A stretch of DNA of 64,000 nucleotides from Bugula neritina (Eukaryota > Bryozoa > Gymnolaemata > Cheilostomatida > Bugulidae), in NCBI GenBank assembly GCA_964035545.1, contig OZ037767.1, positions 32,270,628-32,334,627 of the forward strand. Reading direction: 5' to 3'. The position numbers and the translations under genes were made by a program. Numbering within the stretch: the first letter of the stretch is position 1; the number at the start of each line of letters is the position of its first letter. Below are positions 1 through 10,940 of this stretch, in pieces. Below the pieces are notes generated by a model, which saw only the letters and a program-made list of their open reading frames with translations, was not told where the DNA came from and searched no databases.

Positions 1-204
1 CTAGAGTAGTACACAGTACACTAGAGTAGTACACAGTACACTAGAGTAGTACACAGTACACTAGAGTAGTACACAGTACACTAGAGTAGTACACAGTACA
101 CTAGAGTAATACACAGTACACTAGAGTAGTACACAGTACACTAGAGTAATACACAGTACACTAGAGTAGTACACAGTACACTAGAGTAGTACACAGTACA
201 CTAG
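1..204. repeat. Minisatellite, 20-bp unit
   Basis: About ten near-identical copies of CTAGAGTAGTACACAGTACA, with G/A changes in two copies. It is cut by the window edge, so its full length is unknown. No gene is visible between it and the next array. Confidence 0.97.
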
Positions 205-381
205 GGAGTTAGCCCCAGAACAAATACTGCACACAGAAGATTTGTAGAGCCACCTTTAACCCACCCTAACTAGAAGTAAGTAGTGCCTCTGCACAATGCT
301 TGTCTCATGATCAAACCACGCCCCCTTCCTGACAAAACTGAGATACGGTGGACTGTGTTACGCACTCGTTACGTAGATCTC

Positions 382-1060
382 CTAACCCCTCATTCACACT
401 TACCGTATCTTACGCCGTAACAGCAAAAATAAAATGGCGACGCTGTTGCATTTTGTCAACGGGTGTTCACACATTGCCGTAAAAGTACAATGCATGACGT
501 TGAGCTGTGACCAATCATAATAAAGCCAACTCTTGTCTGCGGTGATTTGAGCGCCTTTGAATATTATTTACAAATTATTCGCAACATTCTTATCAAAAGA
601 TGTTATATAAATGCTATTTACTAAATAAAAGCAATTACATGAAAAGAATCTTTTTTTAAATATATTCGTTTTTAAAATAATTGTGCAAACTAATTTAAAT
701 AATGAATATTTAAGCCGTCCAAATCATTTTTAAGTTTTTGGTTTGCTTGATTTTGTGATTAAGGAAAGCTAAATTTTTAAGCTGAGTTTAATTCAAACAA
801 GCCAGATAAAGATATTTTAATTTTTTAAAACTTTTAAATTGGTTAAATTAAATCAAAAATAAGCAATTAAAATAAACTAGCGAAAATGTTCTTTAAATTT
901 TAGTACCAGATCAACTCTACCCAATAGGAGCCCGCCGTGATTTTTTGAATCAAGCACTGCTTGATCAACGCCGCAACGTATACCGGAGTACGATTTAGCC
1001 CGGATGTTAACAAAAATGGCTGAAATTTGCTGTTACCGGTAAGTGTGAATAGGGGGGTTA
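382..1060. mobile_element. Candidate nonautonomous DNA transposon with inverted ends
   Basis: The left end (382-405) carries ATTCACACTTACCG after a TAACCCC stretch. The right end (1037-1060) is its reverse complement, CGGTAAGTGTGAAT followed by a G run. A second pair, GTAACAGCAAA near 417-427 and TTTGCTGTTAC near 1026-1036, extends the ends inward with a small gap. The roughly 630-bp interior is AT-rich and has no transposase frame. I did not find a convincing target-site duplication, so the superfamily is open. Confidence 0.5.
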
Positions 1061-1198
1061 CCGTTACATTGACTAGCACAGAACAAACCATCCAATCAGC
1101 ATGCATGTTTATAACTGGAAGCAGAGATATATGTAATAGCCACCAACTGACCAATTAGAAGCATACATCACAGAGTTATTCCCCCAATAAACACCTAA

Positions 1199-1912
1199 GT
1201 CACTGCAGAGAGCAGAGTAGTCATTGCAGAGAGCAGAGTAGTCACTGCAGAGAGTAGAGTAGTCACTGCAGAGAGTAGTCACTGCAGAGAGTAGTCACTG
1301 CAGAGAGTAGTTACTGCTGAGAGTAGTCACTGCAGAGAGCAGAGTAGTCACTGCAGAGAGTAGAGTAGTCACTGCAGAGAGTAGAGTAGTAACTGCAGAG
1401 AGTAGTAACTGCAGAGAGTAGTAACTGCAGAGAGTAGTCACTGCAGAGAGCAGTCACTGCAGAGAGTAGTTACTGCTGAGAGTAGTCACTGCAGAGAGCA
1501 GAGTAGTCACTGCAGAGAGTAGAGTAGTCACTGCAGAGAGTAGAGTAGTAACTGCAGAGAGTAGTAACTGCAGAGAGTAGTAACTGCAGAGAGTAGTCAC
1601 TGCAGAGAGCAGAGTAGTCACTGCAGAGAGTAGAGTAGTAACTGCAGAGAGTAGAGTAGTCACTGCAGAGAGTAGTCACTGCAGAGAGTAGAGTAGTAAC
1701 TGCAGAGAGTAGTTACTGCAGAGAGTAGTTACTGCAGAGAGTAGTCACTGCAGAGAGTAGTTACTGCAGAGAGTAGTCATTGCAGAGAGTAGTAACTGCA
1801 GAGAGCAGACTAGTCACTGCTGAGAGTAGTCACTGCAGAGAGCAGAGTAGTCACTGCAGAGAGTAGTAACTGCAGAGAGTAGTCACTGCAGAGAGTAGTC
1901 ACTGCAGAGAGT
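1199..1912. repeat. Minisatellite, CTGCAG-bearing unit of 15-20 bp
   Basis: Roughly forty variants of AGTAGTCACTGCAGAG, alternating with copies that carry an extra AGTAG. Nearly every unit has a CTGCAG. Open frames through it are products of the repeat. Confidence 0.95.
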
Positions 1913-2283
1913 AGAATAACTGGTAACTCATCTAGTTATTATATACTCAAAGTTAGAACACGGCAGCTAGTAAACTCCACCCACACACAAACATGTTAGT
2001 CTTATTATGTAACAGAGACAAACACTGAGCAGCGGACACTAGGGTTATCTTCCCTTACATCACACACACATCTCTACTGTTATATCAATAGAGCAATGTA
2101 GCATTAGAGAGTAGAGATAGTGTGATGTGAAAGTAGACAAATCACACAGTAACATTGCAAGGTAAGAAGGTTCACCCAATTCTCGTCACCACTATACTTA
2201 CTCTGCTCATTTCGATCTAAAAATTTACTTTAAAATATTAGCTGTAGAAATGGCCACAAACAACGTGTCACCATTTGCTGATA

Positions 2284-3033
2284 TAAAGTCACTCTTATAC
2301 CTGATATATCAGACACCTCTTATACCTGATATATCAGACACCTCTTATACCTGATATATCAGACACATGTTATACCTGATATATCAGACACATCTAATAG
2401 CTGATATATCAGACACATCTTATACCTGATATATTAGACACATCTTATACCTGATATATCAGACACATCTTATACCTGATATATCAGACACATGTTATAC
2501 CTGATATATCAGACACACCTTATACCTGATATATCAGACACATCTTATAGCTGATATATCAGACACTTCTTATACCTGATATATCAGACACATCTTATAG
2601 CTGATATATCAGACACATCTTATACCTGATATATCAGACACATCTTATACCTGATATATCAGACACATCTTATAGCTGATATATCAGACACATGTTATAC
2701 CTGATATATCAGACACATCTTATACCTGATATATTAGACACATCTTATAGCTGATATATCAGACACATGTTATACCTGATATATCAGACACATCTAATAG
2801 CTGATATATCAGACACATCTTATAGCTGATACATCAGACACATGTTATACCTGATACATCAGACACATCTTATACCTGATATATCAGACACATCTTATAC
2901 CTGATATATCCGACACATCTTATACCTGATATATCAGACACATCTTATACCTGATATATCAGACACATCTTATACCTGATATATCAGACACATCTTATAC
3001 CTGATATATCCGACACTTCTTATACCTGATGGA
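2284..3033. repeat. Minisatellite, 25-bp unit
   Basis: About thirty copies containing CTTATACCTGATATATCAG. ATATATCAGA is nearly constant, and the variants are mainly CTTATA/CTAATA and ACC/AGC. Confidence 0.97.
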
Positions 3034-3136
3034 ACAGATACTTGTTAGAATGTAGAGCTGAATGAAGAGCATTTACCAGGCTGTAAGACTAACATCTACC
3101 AAACTAATGAGCGTAGTGAGAGATGATGCCTTCCCT

Positions 3137-3424
3137 AGGAGTGTAGGTAGTGAAAGTGTACAGGGGTGTAGGTAGTGAAAGTGTACAGGGGTGTAGGTAG
3201 TGAAAGTGTACATGGGTGTAGGTAGTGAAAGTGTACAGGGGTGTAGGTAGTGAGAGTGTACAGGGGTGTAGGTAGTGAAAGTGTACAGGGGTGTAGGTAG
3301 AGAGTGTACAGGAGTGTAGGTAGTGAAAGTGTACATGGGTGTAGGTAGTGAAAGTGTACATGGGTGTAGGTAGTGAGAGTGTACAGGGGTGTAGGTAGTG
3401 AAAGTGTACAGGGGTGTAGGCAGC
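3137..3424. repeat. Minisatellite, 25-bp unit
   Basis: About eleven copies containing GTGTAGGTAGTGAAAGTGTA. The open frames on the minus strand (Tyr/Thr/His-rich) are repeat artefacts. Confidence 0.97.
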
Positions 3425-3562
3425 GCCATGCTAATTGAGTTGAAGTGAATGTGATAACTGCCAAGGCAGCAGAAAATGCAAAAGGAAAAATAACTAAATA
3501 TTTTTGGTTTGTTACATACACTTAGTTCATTTTCATTTTCTCAAATAATATAGAACTATGTG

Positions 3563-3790
3563 TGAACAGTGTGTATACAATGCGTAGATAGTGTGTAGAC
3601 AGTGTGAAGACAGTGTGTATACAATGTGTAGATAGTGTGTAGATAGTGTGTAGATAGTGTGTAGACAGTGTGTAGACAGTGTGTAGACAGTGTGTAGATA
3701 GTGTGTATACAGTGTGTAGACAGTGTGTAGATAGTGTGTAGACAGTGTGTAGATAGTCTGTAGACAGTGTGTGTAGACAGTGTGTAGACG
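3563..3790. repeat. Minisatellite, 11-bp unit
   Basis: Copies of GTGTAGACAGT and GTGTAGATAGT repeated about twenty times. Confidence 0.95.
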
Positions 3791-3984
3791 GGCTAACTTG
3801 TAGTAACTAAATCAATATCTGCACCAAACAGGGTGATGTCAAGTTATGTCAGCTATCAAAATGTCAAGCAGCATTAGCTTCAGTCACAGTGCTGCCTCTG
3901 TGATACAGTTAGCTGCCAGCATTGCAGCACATCTATGACTCAATCAGAGTGAATGCATTAAACCAAGTCATGTTAACATAGCAC

Positions 3985-4318
3985 AGTGCAGTGTATAGTA
4001 TAGTATAGTATAGTGCATAGCACAGTATAGCACAGTATAACAGAGTATAGTGTTTAGCACATTATAACCGAGTATAGTGTATAGCACAGCATAGTGTATA
4101 GTATAGCATAGCATAGTGTATAGCACAGTATAGTGTATAGCACAGTATAGTGTATAGTACTGCATAGTGTATAGTGTATAGTACAGCATAGTGTATAGTA
4201 CAGCATAGTGTATAGTACAGCATAGTGTATAGTACAGCATAGTGTATAGCACAGTATAATGTATAGCACAGCATAGTGTATAGTATAGCACAGCATAGTG
4301 TATAGCACATATAGTAGT
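3985..4318. repeat. Degenerate array of TATAGTG / TATAGCACAG
   Basis: Mixed 9-19 bp units built from GTATAGTGTATAGCACA, without a strict period. Minus-strand frames rich in Tyr, Cys and His come from the repeat. It lies just beyond the proposed 3' end of the minus-strand gene at 4368-7383. Confidence 0.9.
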
Positions 4319-4367
4319 GCAGTGAGTATTATTAGATGATGTCAAGAGTGACTATATGCTGACATAT

Positions 4368-7300
4368 CTAGGTCAGCATATAGAGGCTGCCGTACTCTGA
4401 TATTCTACCAACGCTGCACTTACTAACTAACCACCACGGAGGAATCATACAGTTATGTGGTTGTCATGACAACCACATAACTTCCTGTGAAATGTTGAGC
4501 TGCAAGCTCATCAGTGAAAAGTCAAGCCAACATTTCTACAGCAAATATTTCAAGGAGTTTACTTTGTTTAAACTTTTTATTAAAACTGGGGTATTTGAAT
4601 TTAATTTGCATATTTAATGTATTCCATCCAACACCAAGTAGGTACTCGTTCCCAGTTTAATTTCTTTTTCTAGAAAACAGAAGCATGAGAACGGCAAGAG
4701 GTGGAGCCATCTTAAACAGCCATGTTTGTTTTGCCTGCTTGTTTTAGCTTCATCATTCATCAACTTGCTTAGACAAAAAATATTTGCACAAACCTTGAAT
4801 TATTTATAAGCAGTACCAGCTATTGACTGTAAGTGGAAATGTTAGTGTGGGCCAACAACAACTAAAACACACAGCATGCTGGTAGTATGAAAGGTTGTAA
4901 TGTTATCATCATAATACTTCTGAAGGAAGCATAATGCTTCATAAGGAAAGGTATTTAAAAGTCAGCATCAATTAAACATCAATTAGCTGGGTCTGTTAAT
5001 AGAAAACACTGCTAATTACTGCAGTTAGACTTCTATTGAAAAGTTGAGTTGGAAATTTGTTTAGAATAAACCAGAAATATTTCTCCTTACAATAGACTCA
5101 CTTTATACCTTACAGTGTGCTGCCTGTATAGTACCTTACAGTGTGCTGCCTGTATAATACCTTACAGTGTGCTGCCTGTATAGTACCTTACAGTATGCTG
5201 CCTGTATAGTACCTTACAGTATGCTGCCTGTATAATACCTTACAGTGTGCTGCCTGTATAATACTCTATACCTTACAGTGTGCTGCCTGTATAATACCTT
5301 ACAGTGTGCTGCTTGTATAATACCTTACAGTGTGCTGCCTGTATAATACCTTACAGTATGCTGCCTGTATAATACCTTACAGTATGCTGCCTGTATAATA
5401 CCTTACAGTGTGCTGCCTGTATAATACCTTACAGTATGCTGCCTGTATAATACCTTACAGTATGCTGCCTGTATAATACCTTACAGTATGCTGCCTGTAT
5501 AATACTCTATACCTTACAGTGTGCTGCCTGTATAATACCTTACAGTGTGCTGCCTGTATAATACCTTACAGTATGCTGCCTGTATAATACTCTATACCTT
5601 ACAGTGTGCTGCCTGTATAATACCTTACAGTGTGCTGCCTGTATAATACCTTACAGTGTGCTGCCTGTATAATACCTTACAGTGTGCTGCCTGTATAATA
5701 CCTTACAGTGTGCTGCCTGTAATTAGTTATAAAAGCTGATATGAAGAAGTCATGTGCAGAACAGATGCTAAGAGCTGCTATATCTGTACTTTACACAACA
5801 TTGATTATTAAGCCCACAGAAATTGTATAAATGTGTAGCTGTAGTTATTATGTTATATACTGTAGTTATCATGTTATATACTGTAGTTATCATGTTATAC
5901 ACTGTAGTTATCATGTTATACACTGTAGTTATCATGTTATATAGCTGTAGTTATCATGTTATACACTGTAGTTATCATGTTATATAGCTGTAGTTATCAT
6001 GTTATATACTCTAGTTATCATGCTATATACTGTAGTTATCATGTTATACACTGTAGTTATCATGCTATATACTGTAGTTATCATGTTATTTGGCTGAAAT
6101 TTTTAAAGCTGTGTTCAATAAAATGATGCAACATATTGAATGTCTTTTTGTTTACAGAAAATTGAAATGTTTGACAAACACCATTCACTGGTGACTGGCA
6201 ATAAGGAAGTACAAATGCCAGAGTGCAGTGGATGTGAATTCTAAGGAACGGAAACATCAGTTGGATTTTCAGGAACTACTAGTAGATAAGGGGTGGTAGT
6301 GTGCACTGACAATAGATTAGAGTGTAGTGGGGAGATCAGGGTAGGATGGAAGTGTGTAGGGTAAGCTGGAGTATATAGCAGATGACGCAATAGGTTACAG
6401 CTATATGACTGAGTGAACAAGTATGTTAGTAACCCACAGCTGCATAGTTAGAGTGTAAACAACTAGTGATAACACCAGGAAATTTCTTGTTGAGTCAGTG
6501 TGGAGATGAATTTATAAGTTAATACGGCTATACGTGAACAGCTAGCTGCAGCAGAAAGTTGATTGCGTGATGTGACCTGTGTAACATAGCGTGTGACATG
6601 ACGTGACACAGGCTGCGACTAAAGAAGTGAAACACTTACCAACTGGTGTGAGACTACCCCCAGTGACTTTACTTATTGTGTTGCGTTCTGCAGACGTTCC
6701 TTCTCGGCAAATATACTTCAATACTTGGTTGGTTTTTAGTACAGTTTGGGACAACTCTATCCGTGGGCCTACGTCATTACCAGCTACAATACCATGTACT
6801 AGTAACTAGTACTAGTAACTACAGCGTGGTATAATACTAGTACTAGTAACTACATGTGATATACTACTAGTACTAGTAACTACATATGATATACTACTAG
6901 TACTAGTAACTACATGTGATATACTACTAGTACTAGTAACTACATGTGATATACTACTAGTACTAGTTACTACATGTGATATACTACTAGTACTAGTAAC
7001 TACATGTGATATACTACTAGTACTAGTTACTACATGTGATATACTACTAGTACTAGTTACTACAGTGTGATATACTACTAGTACTAGTAACTACATGTGA
7101 TATACTACTAGTACTAGTAACTAAATGTGATATACTACTAGTACTAGTAACTAAATGTGATATACTACTAGTACTAGTTACTAGTACTAGTAACTAGTAC
7201 TAGTAACTAAATGTGATATACTACTAGTACTAGTAACTACAGTGTGATATACTCACCAGGGTCCTTCACAATGAATGCAGATTTGATAACATAATTTGCT

Positions 7301-7383
7301 ATAGCAATATTCCTGTGTTCCCATGTGATGGTGGAGAGTAGTTGAATAAGGAGGATCACATGACCTCGTGTGTTTCTAAACAT
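4368..7383 (-). CDS. Putative small multi-exon gene, unknown product
   Basis: I propose four exons on the minus strand: 7383-7257, 6756-6640, 5783-5702 and 4413-4368. The first three have GT-AG borders and phases that agree (1/1, 1/1), which is the main support. The last, giving a short tail to a TAG at 4368-4370, is weak. The joined protein would have about 123 residues. It starts MFRNTRGHVILLIQ and has no signal peptide, zinc cluster or motif I recognise; predicted character is mostly helical. Introns 1 and 3 hold minisatellites, and the donor of exon 3 lies in the array at 5100-5720. The start is the first ATG after an in-frame stop. It could instead be part of a longer protein with exons I cannot see. 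Confidence 0.4.
4451..4482. repeat. Perfect 32-bp palindrome
   Basis: AGTTATGTGGTTGTCA is followed directly by its exact reverse complement, with no spacer. It lies in the last proposed intron of the small minus-strand gene. Confidence 0.97.
5100..5720. repeat. 26-bp minisatellite carrying a splice donor
   Basis: About twenty-three copies containing CCTTACAGTGTGCTGCC. Three extra ACTCTAT insertions interrupt the period. On the minus strand every unit reads CACTGTAAG then GTATTAT, so each copy repeats the proposed exon end and donor at 5702/5701. Confidence 0.95.
5838..6088. repeat. Minisatellite, 20-21 bp unit
   Basis: About twelve copies of TGTAGTTATCATGTTATA with short variable ends, in the proposed second intron of the small minus-strand gene. 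Confidence 0.95.
6795..7252. repeat. Minisatellite, 30-bp unit
   Basis: About fifteen copies combining ACTAGTACTAGTAACTAC with TGTGATATACT. It fills the proposed intron between 6757 and 7256. ACTAGTACTAGT is itself palindromic. Confidence 0.96.
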
Positions 7384-10335
7384 TTCCAGTTTTAGCTTTT
7401 ATCGGCAGCACAAAATCTTTGAGTCACCACCTGGGAGATAAAGTTACATAGTTACAAAGTTACACAGTTACAGAGTTACACAGTTACAGAGTTACACAGT
7501 TACAGAGTTACACAGTTACACAGTTACAGAGTTACACAGTTACAGAGTTACGCAGTTACACAGTTACATGTTAGAGCTACACAGTTACATAGTCAGGTTG
7601 TTAATCTTGATCTCAGACTTCAGTAAATGTAAAGATTAGGTGTTTCAAGTCCGCAAGTCACACTCACTCTCCCCAGCTGGGAACAACTACGAAGTCTAAT
7701 ACTTAATAGCATATAGATCGAGACTTTAATACTTATAATTATAGAGTTATACTTATACTAAAACTAATAGTAATACTTATACTAACAGCAACTGCAAATA
7801 ACTGTAGCTGTACGGTAAAACTCTCTAAGCTATCAGTATCAACTATGAGTAGGAGTAACTGAAATTGTATATTGACTAAGAATAAGCAATTAATATTATT
7901 TTGCCATCACTATGAGTACAACTATAAATATCACCATCAGATTCTGTTCAGTGTCACTGTGACTCTGAGTGCTTAATCTATAACTGTAACTGTAAGTGCA
8001 TAATTAAGCATCTGACTCTGCTTACAATCAGTACGAGTATCACTATCAGTATCAGTATGACTATCACTATGACTATGAGTATGAGTATGAGCATCACACT
8101 GAAAGCAACACTGTTACTGTCAGTATCAGTATCAATATGACTATGAGTATGACACTATCACTATAAGCGTTACTATTAGTAAATGTTTCTACTTTCTAGC
8201 CATTCACTTTCAGTCATTGAAAACATGAAGAATTACTGATTTTGAATAGTTTAACGTTAAGTTTAAGTTAAACTTTAGGTTGATATCAAATTTAATAGGA
8301 ATATGAATATAAATTATCATGATTATCTTCATATTGATATAGTCTTTATCGTATCATAATGATAATCATTATGATTGTGATTATATTTATTGCATTTGCT
8401 GCTACAGCAATGACTATCCGCATCACTATGAGTATGACGATGAGCATGGGATTGAGTCTACCTACTTGAACTACAACTACAAGATCAAGATGAAGTACAA
8501 CTTGAACACAGACTCAGTCTCATGATATCAGTATCAGTATGAGTATCACTATCGATATCAGTATCAGTCATACTAGTACAAATACTAATAGTAATACTAT
8601 TACTATTAGTATTAGTAAATCTATTACTAATAGATTTACTAATACTAATAGTAATAGTAATACTTTTATTGATTTAATAATAATATACAAAACGAAACTA
8701 ATTAAAGGAAGTGCAGTAGATAGTAAACGTAGTAGTTATATGAGTCACTGTCACTGTCAATCTAATAATTATTGTGAGTGATTCGATCTTTTCAACAAGG
8801 ACAATGAATATACTTATAGTATAATCATAATGCAATCGTATTGCTATTGGTAATCCCATATGAATATATGGGGAACAGACACTGAGCTGGTTAATAATTA
8901 TTATTGAGTTCATTGGGAATAGACGTCTTCAAGCCTGTGTTAAACCTTTTCTAGGACATCGGAATGGTGCTGACGACCATAGTAACAGCCTAACGGATTT
9001 TATAAACGATCATCAAATTAGCAGCTTTACACAAGAGAGGGGATATAACTTTGAATTATTGTCCTGCGTGTACAAAACTGACAGTAATAAAAATAGTTGA
9101 AACGTGAAAGCCCTATGTTTGATCCTTTGCTCAAAGTAATCTAGGCCGATCCTTAGATATGCATGCATGAAATATAAATATTACAATTATCCTGAAGCAT
9201 ATAATATAATATTATTATACTGCATGTGATCACAATGTGCTATTTAGAAGTTGTCCACTTATGTAGCAAATGCATAGTACGATTGTGTTGGTTTCATTGA
9301 ACTGTACATATTTAATAAATTTAGACATCATACTAAGTGCTACTATGCTAATAAATATATTACAATGCTTGATATTAAACCTGCATAGGCTATTATTGCT
9401 GAAAGAGTTTAGCAACTATGAACATCATAGAGGACCAGGCTGTTGTTTAACTAGTGATTATTATTATCCATGCATGTCACATCCGTTCAAACTTCAACGG
9501 TTTCAGATGTTCACATCTATAGATATACTGTATCTATTCTTGTAATTTAAATTATGCATAATAAAAAGCTGTTCAAAGTGTTACAATATAAAAAGATATA
9601 ATGAAATTGAATTTAGTTTACAGCGTTGAATATAGCAGCATATGAACCAACATATTCATGTATTTTACCTCCCTGCAGTATAATAACTAAGTTTGGCTAC
9701 TCGATCTCTCCAATAGTTTGAACTCCTTACAGTTTAAGATCATATTAAGTGCTGTTATTCCTATGCTTAGCAAAGGAGAAACACATGTTGGGACTGGAAG
9801 AATTAGTCTAATGGGGCAAGATGACCTCTAGGACCAGATGACCATAAATACTGGATACTTCAACACACTGGGTATATACATCATTGAGTTATATATTTAC
9901 GTTGCACATCGCACAGAGCAGGGTGCAAGACTATGTGTTGCTACCAGCCAACTGTACGCTCAGTGCATGTTGTTAATAATTAGAGAACATCTCTACCCCT
10001 TGCTGTCGTTTGTATTCCTGTATTACATGTTGATAGAATACTTTCATGTAGAAGCACTGGAGGTACAACTCCCAACTAGAGTACACAGCATCAAGATCTA
10101 GTATTATTCCTACACGACTACTTCCTTTACAGCTCAACAAGTATTGCATAATGTAGCCCAACCACAGTATATATTCTAAAAGTTTTAGCATTTCAAAACA
10201 TTGAAGCCCAAACTAACTTATAATTTTATGTTTGCAAAGCTTCATGCAGAATAACTCTGAACTTACTTCTTTCCAAATATCAACATGTATTATTCAATCT
10301 GTTGAGAAATGAGAGAAAACTTGCAAGCCCCTACG
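7384..10335. other. Intergenic, AT-rich, no convincing gene
   Basis: A short CAGTTACAG-type array (7445-7592) is followed by cryptically simple DNA rich in AGTATCAGTATGA runs (about 8030-8160 and 8400-8580) and a long palindrome at 8591-8663. From 8700 to 10300 I see no exon with good splice borders. A frame at 9970-10130 (-) is open but unsupported. Confidence 0.7.
8591..8663. repeat. Near-perfect 73-bp palindrome
   Basis: The left arm ends in AGTATTAGTAAATCTATTA. The right arm, starting TAATAGATTTACTAATACT, is its reverse complement, with a one-base centre near 8628 and a few mismatches at the outer ends. Confidence 0.9.
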
Positions 10336-10492
10336 GAATGTAATCACTATATTGAAATATAATCGATATATTGAAATATAATCGCTATATTGAAATATAA
10401 TCACTATATTGAAATATAATCACTATATTGAAATATAATTGCTATATTGAAATATAATTGCTATATTGAAATATAATCGCTATCTTGAAATA
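10336..10492. repeat. Minisatellite, 19-bp unit
   Basis: About eight copies of ATTGAAATATAATCGCTAT, upstream of the RING/SH2 gene. Confidence 0.95.
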
Positions 10493-10624
10493 CTGTGAAG
10501 TGCCAAGTAAATATAAATAGAGATAAAACTGTTTACAGTTACACTTGTTATCACTTTGATGAGTGGAACTGCTACTAACTAATACCTATAGCAGCTTCCT
10601 CCTATTCCTATATAGAAGGGTGAG

Positions 10625-10940
10625 CTAAGAAAGGGAAGGTAGACTAAGGAAGGGTAGAGAAAACTTGGATACTAATATAAGGAAGGGAGGATAGGCTAAG
10701 GAAGGGTAGAGAAAACTTGGATACTAATATAAGGGAAGGGAGGATAGGCTAGGGAAGGGTAGAGAAAACTTGGATACTAATATAAGGAAGGGAGGATAGG
10801 CTAAGGAAGGGTAGAGAGAACTTGGATACTAATATAAGGAAGGGAGGATAGGCTAAGGAAGGGTAGAGAGAACTTGGATACTAATATAAGGAAGCGAGGT
10901 AGGCTAAGGAAGGGTAAAAAAACACGTAGATACTAATATG
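10625..10940. repeat. 52-bp array running into the start codon
   Basis: Six units spaced 52-53 bp apart, marked by ACTAATAT at about 10671, 10723, 10776, 10828, 10880 and 10932. The last copy reads ACTAATATGG, and its ATG is the start codon of the RING/SH2 gene. The array therefore forms the 5' leader or promoter-proximal DNA of that gene. Confidence 0.93.

Noticed and set aside
7840-8580. Possible array of AGTATCAGTATGA
   Set aside because: Cryptically simple DNA without a fixed unit or period; not called as a minisatellite.
9973-10191. Overlapping open frames on both strands, the minus one ending in QQGVEMFSNY
   Set aside because: It looks codon-like and has an AAAG acceptor, but no upstream exon or recognisable domain could be joined.
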